From: FEB-25 sp963726315
GTDB taxonomy: Bacteria; Chloroflexota; Anaerolineae; Anaerolineales; UBA4823
Reading direction: 5' to 3'
Length of the DNA: 64,000 nucleotides
Assembly: GCA_963726315.1 (NCBI GenBank)
Contig: CAVSBZ010000005.1
Span: forward strand, 1,798,001-1,862,000
Below the pieces are notes generated by a model. The model did no database searches. It was given only the letters and a program-made list of their open reading frames with translations, and was not told the origin of the DNA. Numbering within the stretch: the first letter of the stretch is position 1; each line of letters opens with the position of its first letter. The position numbers and the translations under genes were made by a program. Below, piece after piece: positions 55,079 to 61,194 of the stretch.

Positions 55079-55573
55079 CTACCTGGCATGGATTGGTTCA
55101 ATGGAAATATTTCCGAATAAAATGGTCACCGGTTTATCCTGGGTGACTGCGTTTCCGGAATTTGGGTACATGATGAAAAGATTTCCCCCGGTGATGAACT
55201 TTATCTCCTGCGATTTTGTTTCCGCAGGAGCGTTTAAAACAACTCCCTGCTCGGTATACAATGCTGGAAAGTTGTTCTTATCTGCCAACAGCAGTTTTAA
55301 TTTCTCACCATCAACAATTTTCATGCGGACATCCACAAATCCGCCAGCGGCAGTCACTGCAACCAGATTCACGCGCAGACCATACTTCTCTTCCAGGGTG
55401 TTCTGAGAAATCACCACAGCTCCCTTTGAAAGAGCTGCACCTTCAAATGCCCTGGAGAGGTTGACTGCATACAAGGAGATAGCGATCAATATGAACAGAA
55501 TAATGACAATGGATATAAGTTTATTGGTTGAATTGCGTGACAATAAAGTGCGGTTGGGTTTCACGGCTTGCAT
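55079..55573 (-). CDS. Single-pass membrane protein with LEExYG domain
   Basis: A 164-residue protein: basic N terminus, one membrane helix (about 20-40), and an extracytoplasmic domain with LEEKYGLRVNLVAVTAAGGFVDVRMK as core, followed by a beta-rich end (KFITGGNLFIMYPNSG). No known family recognised. A GGAGCAAC site lies before the ATG. It sits directly downstream of the multicopper-oxidase genes and upstream of its paralogue, so a role with the exported oxidases is plausible but inferred. Confidence 0.65.
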   Translation of the reverse strand: MQAVKPNRTLLSRNSTNKLISIVIILFILIAISLYAVNLSRAFEGAALSKGAVVISQNTLEEKYGLRVNLVAVTAAGGFVDVRMKIVDGEKLKLLLADKNNFPALYTEQGVVLNAPAETKSQEIKFITGGNLFIMYPNSGNAVTQDKPVTILFGNISIEPIHAR

Positions 55574-55653
55574 GGTTGTGTTGCTCCTTTTTTAGCTTAA
55601 AGCCCTGGATTTGAAACCAGGGATGCTCCACGAATTACCTCGAAAGAATTTGA

Positions 55654-55686
55654 GGCTGGAGGCCTGATCATCTCAAGCCTCCAGCC
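55654..55686 (-). terminator. Hairpin after MCO-like gene C
   Basis: Ten-bp stem (55654-55663 with 55677-55686) and 13-base loop. No T-run directly follows on the minus strand, only a T-rich stretch. It may attenuate transcription into the small membrane protein genes. Confidence 0.5.
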
Positions 55687-55703
55687 ATGGAATTCATTGT
55701 TAA

Positions 55704-57380
55704 CTACGGGATATCAAACGCATCGATATCCTGGTTGCTATTCGTCAATCCACGTGCGGTACCGTCGAAGTACAATAGCCAGGTACCATTGTTGTAGTAA
55801 ACAACATCCTCATCTTGGACTGCTCCAAGACCCACGATCGTCGTATTATCCGCAGAGAAGGAAAGGTAGAAGTGAGTGGCATCGATCCACACTAACCCGT
55901 CCACACCGGTATTATTATTGCCAGATGTAACCGGAACACCGATTGTAGAGGCATCCACTACACGACTGAAAGCTGTTCCATTCCAGAGATAGATATCGGC
56001 TGCATCTGCAGTACCACTGACACCTGGTGGGTTAGAATTACCAACCGTGGAGAAGTAAATCGTGCTTCCAACGACAGTGAATGCATCGATATCCAGGTTA
56101 TTGCTATTCAGTCCCCGGGCGGTTCCGTCAAAGAACACAGACCACGTCCCTGCGTTGTAGTAAACGATATCTTCATCCTGGACAGTTCCGGGTCCCGGTA
56201 CGGACACGTTACCACTGAAAGACATGTAGAAGTGGGTCGCATCAACACGGTCGAAGCCATCGACATTCGCTCCACTTGGGAGGGAATATGGTGCAATTGA
56301 GGCATCAATCACACGGCTGAATACAGCGCCGTTCCACAAGTAGATATCCGCATCATCCGCAGTTCCACCGACACCTGGAGGATTCGTTGTTCCAAGGGTC
56401 GAGAAATAGAGCGACTTTTTGATCACCAGGACTGTGGTGCTCATTCCACCCCAATTCCCAGATGCGTCCTTGGCATGGACATAGATGGTATGGCTGCCCT
56501 CTGAGAGAGGAGCGATCACGGCGAGTGGGATATCATAGAGACCTGTTTCTGATGGGCTGTTAAAAGTGCCATCGCTCGCAGCGAAGACATAACCCGTGCC
56601 AGTTGTGCCAACCGTATCCAGGAAACCTTCAGCTGCGGCAATGTTTGAACCGCCGGTAGCTGCATCACTGAAGCTGGCTGTCACGCGCACTGCCTGAACG
56701 CTGGTATTGAATCCCCAGCTGCCATTATTCGGATTGGGTGAAGCACTGACTCCGCTGGTGGTAGGACCAGTTTGGTCAACAACCAAGGTGATCGTGGCTG
56801 GTATGCCCCAATTGCCAAGTGCATCCTGGCTGCGAACTGAGACAGTATAAAGACCCGCGGTGAGACCGGAAGGAGGAATCACAGCACTCAGGGTTTTCAC
56901 CGGTGCTGGAGAACTGACTGTGACGGCCGCTGGTGCACCGCTATCGATCCAGTATTCCGCCGCGGTGACATTGCTGTTGCCGTTGGCACTGTCATTGGCA
57001 GTGAAAGACAAGGTCACGTTCACTGAACCATTACTGGGATTGGGTGTCAGGCTAAGTCCACTGGTTACAGGACCTGAGTTATCCACGATCAGGTTGATCG
57101 TCCCGGTCGAACTCCAATTCCCCGCTGCGTCTTGGGCACGAACTGATACGACATGTGTTCCTGCGCTAAAGCTGGATCCGATTGAAGTGCTCAACGGAAC
57201 AACCGGTGCCGGCGAACCGACTGGGATGGCTGTTGCAGCACCACTATCAATCCAGTATTCCGCCGCAACGACATTGCTATTGCCGGTTGTCGTGTCATTT
57301 GCAGTGAAGGAAAGGTTTACATTCACTGAACCAATACTGGGATTGGGTGATAAGCTCAGGGATGAAAGTAAGGGCCCAGT
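55704..57380 (-). repeat. Tandem protein-coding repeats within MCO-like C
   Basis: Three Ig-like units of roughly 300 bases (about 57080-57380, 56780-57080, 56420-56770), then two units of about 340 bases (about 56070-56415 and 55704-56060). At DNA level the units share long near-identical stretches, for example CCAGTATTCCGCCGC near 56950 and 57250, so they arose by recent duplication. Confidence 0.75.
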
Positions 57381-58397
57381 TATGTCAGGTCCCGGGGGCG
57401 GTGTAGAACCCACTGTTAGGAAGGTCAGCATGCCACCGACACCTGAGTTTGTAGCACCAGTGCCAGTGTTGTTGCGTAAAGACATATTAGCATCATAAAG
57501 AGCGAACATGTCTCCTGTGACAGCTGTGGCGGGGATGACGACGAGGGTATCCAGGGTTTGCCCGGTGGCGATCGTTTCTGCGACCACCTTATGTGAAAGA
57601 GCATATGGGCTCCCATCCTGGGCGATGATGGTTTGCGAAAGGCCGAGGGTGCTCATTGCATGCGCTTGCAAGCCAGCATTTACATAACGAAAGAGTACTG
57701 TATCAGCAGGATCGACTGCAAAGGGAAGTGTTCCGGGATAGGCTTTTCCGTTGATCAGGAAGTACCTAGGGTTGTATTCACGCATGTCAAAAGCGGCTGA
57801 ATCGCCTAAGGGATTCTTCGTTGTGACGGCATATAGTGAAGGATCGAATTCGCTCAGAACCAGGACTGTTTCTTTAGTGAATGCTGTGCTCGGATCATCA
57901 TATGCCTGACCAAGAGCTGCAGGTCGTACGATCAGTGCACCGTATAACCCCATCGCCACTTGATGTTGGGCGTTGGCAAGCAGGCCTGCTTCGTAGAGGA
58001 AAGTCCCTGCACTGCTGGCTGTGAACGTATACGTAAAGGACCCACCAGGTGCAACACCGACCGTATCAGGGATCATATCCTGACCCTGGAAGAGTAAAGA
58101 CGTAGTTTCGGAAAGGTCGTTATATAAGGTTATCCCCACACATACTCCCTGACTGACGTCCAAGACGGGACCAGGTAGGGTTGCGTCACCACCAGCTGTG
58201 CTGGAGTATCCATAGATGTTCACCGTGGTAGTCCCATACAGGGTGGCTATTCCCGTTTTAGCATATAAGTCAAAGCTAACTGTAGGTGTACAGGGGGCGG
58301 CATAAGCCACGGATGATTTTAGCCCAGCAGCGAGCATCGCCACCAGCACAAGCAGTGCCATTGTTATTTTTAGTGTATTGCGTGTTATTGTTTGCAT
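55704..58397 (-). CDS. Multicopper-oxidase-fold protein with Ig-like repeats, copper motifs absent (MCO-like C)
   Basis: An 897-residue exported protein. After a signal peptide two cupredoxin domains (about 35-330) are recognisable by GPVLDVSQGVCVGITLYN, GTFLYEAGLLANAQHQ and ALIVRP, but none of the HxH motifs of multicopper oxidases is left. Then come three Ig-like repeats of about 100 residues (signature AEYWIDSGA, SVRSQDALGNW) and two closely similar C-terminal repeats of about 115 residues (LYFSTLGTTNPPG and IYFSTVGNSNPPG). I choose ATG 58397 (AAGGAG), 18 bases after the stop of gene B. It may be a structural or cell-wall-linking partner. Confidence 0.8.
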   Translation of the reverse strand: MQTITRNTLKITMALLVLVAMLAAGLKSSVAYAAPCTPTVSFDLYAKTGIATLYGTTTVNIYGYSSTAGGDATLPGPVLDVSQGVCVGITLYNDLSETTSLLFQGQDMIPDTVGVAPGGSFTYTFTASSAGTFLYEAGLLANAQHQVAMGLYGALIVRPAALGQAYDDPSTAFTKETVLVLSEFDPSLYAVTTKNPLGDSAAFDMREYNPRYFLINGKAYPGTLPFAVDPADTVLFRYVNAGLQAHAMSTLGLSQTIIAQDGSPYALSHKVVAETIATGQTLDTLVVIPATAVTGDMFALYDANMSLRNNTGTGATNSGVGGMLTFLTVGSTPPPGPDITGPLLSSLSLSPNPSIGSVNVNLSFTANDTTTGNSNVVAAEYWIDSGAATAIPVGSPAPVVPLSTSIGSSFSAGTHVVSVRAQDAAGNWSSTGTINLIVDNSGPVTSGLSLTPNPSNGSVNVTLSFTANDSANGNSNVTAAEYWIDSGAPAAVTVSSPAPVKTLSAVIPPSGLTAGLYTVSVRSQDALGNWGIPATITLVVDQTGPTTSGVSASPNPNNGSWGFNTSVQAVRVTASFSDAATGGSNIAAAEGFLDTVGTTGTGYVFAASDGTFNSPSETGLYDIPLAVIAPLSEGSHTIYVHAKDASGNWGGMSTTVLVIKKSLYFSTLGTTNPPGVGGTADDADIYLWNGAVFSRVIDASIAPYSLPSGANVDGFDRVDATHFYMSFSGNVSVPGPGTVQDEDIVYYNAGTWSVFFDGTARGLNSNNLDIDAFTVVGSTIYFSTVGNSNPPGVSGTADAADIYLWNGTAFSRVVDASTIGVPVTSGNNNTGVDGLVWIDATHFYLSFSADNTTIVGLGAVQDEDVVYYNNGTWLLYFDGTARGLTNSNQDIDAFDIP

Positions 58398-58414
58398 GTT
58401 AGTCTCCTTAGCCC

Positions 58415-59695
58415 TTATGGACAATTGTTGGGCAGGGGTGGGTCAACCCGCAGATAAGTGATCGGACCGGACATAGTCTGTCCGAAAGCATCCAGCTGGA
58501 ACAATGCGTGGTTGTGCGAGATAATGTAATACTCGCCGCACTGGTTAAGCGTGTTGGTGCCCGGGGGCATAGTCTCCATCGAACCCAGGTACGGGCTGCC
58601 GCTGTAGAACATGCCGATCATCACATTCACCAGGTCTGGCACGGGGACCGGGACCTGATTTGATGGGCTATAACCTTCTGCGTCGTGCCATTTGAAGATC
58701 ACATCCCAGGTTTGACCCGGACCGATATTGACGGCGAATTTCTCGAACGACAGGTCTTGACCACCAGAACCTTCCAGTGGATAACCATCGCGGCCAATCA
58801 CCAATCCATTCTGCCCGTGGGGGTGGAATGGATATTCTTCAGATCCCACATTGATGAAGCGTTCCACTGCGGGATAAGGATGGGTGGCAGCATCATATGG
58901 ATAGATACTTGCCAAAGCACCATAGGGTTGAGCTGTCAACCAGGGAGCGTTGTTATCGGCGATGCTATCCGGGAAGCCGCGCCCATTAATCAGCCAGTAG
59001 CGCGCGTCATAATTGTTCAGGTTGAAGTTTTTACCGTTGGATGAACTTAACTCCCATGCCTGATGCTGAAAAGGATCTATTTCTGACAACAATGCCATGA
59101 ATTCTTCGGTGGGAGTGAATTGGCTGTCGGCTCGGTTATAAACGTAGTTGGCACCCAAGCTAGGTCGGACGATCAAGGCTCCGAACAAGCCCATGGGTAC
59201 CTGGGTTTTGGTATCGGTCCCGCTCTCATAGATGAACGTGCCGGGGCGGGTGGCGATAAAACTATACGTAATGCTTTCACCATTAGCCACACTGTTGGTT
59301 AGCGAATTGTTCGCTAAATCAGGTTGGGCAAGTCCGGTACCGGCAACGACATTCTCCTGCCCGGGGAACATGATCGAAGTTCTGAGACTATAGGGCAGGG
59401 AATTAGTGAGAACTACAGTTACCGTATCCCCTTCATTGACGCACAGCGTGGGACCCGGGTGCTGGAATGCTCCACCAGTCAGGCTATAACTCCACATATA
59501 CATGGCGTTCATGTCGGGCATTTGGATGTAACCAGACTGTGCTGTCAGTTCGAAAGTTGGTCCGGTGGTACACAGGATGCCTGTTTGCGGGAGTGCAGCT
59601 TTTGCGAGTTGAACCGGTGCCAGCGGGCTCAATGCCAGCAGCCCCAGGATGACTACCATCGCCAACCGCATCCATTTATTTTTAGTTGTACGCAT
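58415..59695 (-). CDS. Multicopper-oxidase-like protein with motifs only in its second half (MCO-like B)
   Basis: A 426-residue exported protein with a classical signal peptide (MRTTKNKWMR then a hydrophobic stretch). Its first cupredoxin domain (about 40-180) has lost the HxH sites (TSIMFPGQEN where HxH would be). The second keeps HPHG (291-294) and HNH (394-396), with Cys386 nearby. Two of the four HxH motifs a trinuclear copper centre needs are therefore here. The missing two are in gene A just upstream. No T1 copper site is complete on its own. Confidence 0.82.
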   Translation of the reverse strand: MRTTKNKWMRLAMVVILGLLALSPLAPVQLAKAALPQTGILCTTGPTFELTAQSGYIQMPDMNAMYMWSYSLTGGAFQHPGPTLCVNEGDTVTVVLTNSLPYSLRTSIMFPGQENVVAGTGLAQPDLANNSLTNSVANGESITYSFIATRPGTFIYESGTDTKTQVPMGLFGALIVRPSLGANYVYNRADSQFTPTEEFMALLSEIDPFQHQAWELSSSNGKNFNLNNYDARYWLINGRGFPDSIADNNAPWLTAQPYGALASIYPYDAATHPYPAVERFINVGSEEYPFHPHGQNGLVIGRDGYPLEGSGGQDLSFEKFAVNIGPGQTWDVIFKWHDAEGYSPSNQVPVPVPDLVNVMIGMFYSGSPYLGSMETMPPGTNTLNQCGEYYIISHNHALFQLDAFGQTMSGPITYLRVDPPLPNNCP

Positions 59696-59719
59696 TTTTA
59701 ATTACTCCTTCTGACTAAT

Positions 59720-59737
59720 CCCCGCTAAACAGCGGGG
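59720..59737 (-). promoter_or_regulatory. Hairpin overlapping the stop codon of MCO-like A
   Basis: Seven-bp stem CCCCGCT/AGCGGGG with AAAC loop, containing the TAG of gene A. No T-run. Possible mRNA processing or stabilising element. Confidence 0.5.
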
Positions 59738-61131
59738 TATTCGACGGGGTGTTGGTTTAAATACTCTTGGTCACCAAGGGTACCGGTGGGATAGACACGC
59801 ACTTCCGTACGCTGCCCCGCTGCCCCACCAGGGGACAGGTTGCTATCTTGGGTGTAGCGGCGGTTGTACAAGATATACTTGTCGTAGCTACGTCCTTGTT
59901 CATCAGTATCAGTGCCACCGCTAAAGGGTGGGGCTTGAATGATGACATCGTAGCTTTCACCGGCACCCATCAGGAGCGTATCGGTGAAGTAGCTGGTATC
60001 GGTGCCGTCACGACCCCTCATCGGGGTGGCATCACGCCCAACAACCCTCATCTTTATGCCTGCCAGGGTCATGGCTGCTTCACGGAAACCCAGGTTGGCA
60101 AAGCGCAGCAGGACTCTTTCGTTTTCATTGCAAGCGACCAGGGCTGAATGTGGGTTATATTGCAAGTGCTCGTACCCCGGAAGAGTCATCAAATCACCAT
60201 TGGCATCCGTCTGGACGGTCAAAGCGTGAGCTGAAGATCCAATGGAATTTGGACGATCGATCGGTGAGTTGGGATGCAATGTATCCGGATAGACTCGCCC
60301 GTTGAGCAAGCTGAAATCCGCTTCAAAAAGGCTCCAATCGGATTCCTGGATGTGAGCATCGTTCCAGTGACCCAGCAACCAAATTTCACTCAGGAACAGG
60401 GCATTTTCACGGTCATAGCCGGTTGAACCGTCACCATCGTTATAGGCAAATTTGGTATAACCACCAATACTTTGCCCATTCTGTAATGGGCGGACGAACA
60501 CGATCCCGGTCATGCCCATGGTTACATGTTCGATATCTTCCACATGGCAGTGATACATGTAAGTCCCCGGATCGCGCGGGCGATACACATAGGTAAAGAA
60601 CTGGTTGACTGGCACTGCGACTGAACCGGTTGGTTCGCCGTCAAAGAACGGGATTACATTCCGAAAGCCATGCCAGTGCAAGGTATGGGCATCCGTCAGA
60701 TCTGGGCGTAGCGCCAGGCCCAGGTTGGTGAGCTGAACTTTGAAATCTTTAGGATTACTCGGATCAAACTGATCCACCCAGAAAAAAGGCGCATTGTGCT
60801 GAGCCTTTTCCTTCTGGTTTAGGCGCTGGGCATCATCTAGCCAGGTAACATTGCGAAAGCCGAAGATATAAGTAGTTAAGGGTGAAGCTGCCAGTGAATC
60901 CGGGAAGTAAGGTGATTGCGTTTGACCGTTGGATGGCAAATAGAACCACCCATCCGTTCCAGCAAAGAACAGGTCAAAATCACCAGCCGCACCAGCGACC
61001 TCTTCAGGCAGTAAGGTTTTGCGCAGGAATTGCGGCATGACACTTGCTCCAGCAACGATAAGTCCTGCACCAGCTGCCAGTCTGAAAAAATCACGCCGGT
61101 TGATCGAATTTCGAGAAGGTTGTTTAATCAT
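59725..61131 (-). CDS. Tat-exported multicopper-oxidase-like protein with motifs only in its first half (MCO-like A)
   Basis: A 468-residue copper oxidase. The N terminus has the twin-arginine motif RRDFFRLAAGAG (12-23), so it folds before export, as expected when copper is loaded inside. The first cupredoxin domain carries HWHG (152-155) and HCH (194-196), with His202 and Met207 placed for a type 1 copper site. The second domain has lost the HPxHLHG-type motif (FREAAMTLAG instead). So it supplies half of the copper ligands. AAAGGAG precedes the ATG. Confidence 0.88.
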   Translation of the reverse strand: MIKQPSRNSINRRDFFRLAAGAGLIVAGASVMPQFLRKTLLPEEVAGAAGDFDLFFAGTDGWFYLPSNGQTQSPYFPDSLAASPLTTYIFGFRNVTWLDDAQRLNQKEKAQHNAPFFWVDQFDPSNPKDFKVQLTNLGLALRPDLTDAHTLHWHGFRNVIPFFDGEPTGSVAVPVNQFFTYVYRPRDPGTYMYHCHVEDIEHVTMGMTGIVFVRPLQNGQSIGGYTKFAYNDGDGSTGYDRENALFLSEIWLLGHWNDAHIQESDWSLFEADFSLLNGRVYPDTLHPNSPIDRPNSIGSSAHALTVQTDANGDLMTLPGYEHLQYNPHSALVACNENERVLLRFANLGFREAAMTLAGIKMRVVGRDATPMRGRDGTDTSYFTDTLLMGAGESYDVIIQAPPFSGGTDTDEQGRSYDKYILYNRRYTQDSNLSPGGAAGQRTEVRVYPTGTLGDQEYLNQHPVEYPAV

Positions 61132-61155
61132 GGTGTTGCTCCTTTGATTGCTAAC

Positions 61156-61188
61156 CGGTAGGAGAGGGGGCTTGTCCCTCTCCTACCG
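61156..61188 (-). promoter_or_regulatory. Strong hairpin between the beta-helix gene and MCO-like A
   Basis: Perfect 13-bp stem (61156-61168 with 61176-61188), 7-base loop, no T-run. It may set a processing point or attenuate read-through. Confidence 0.6.
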
Positions 61189-61194
61189 AATTGG

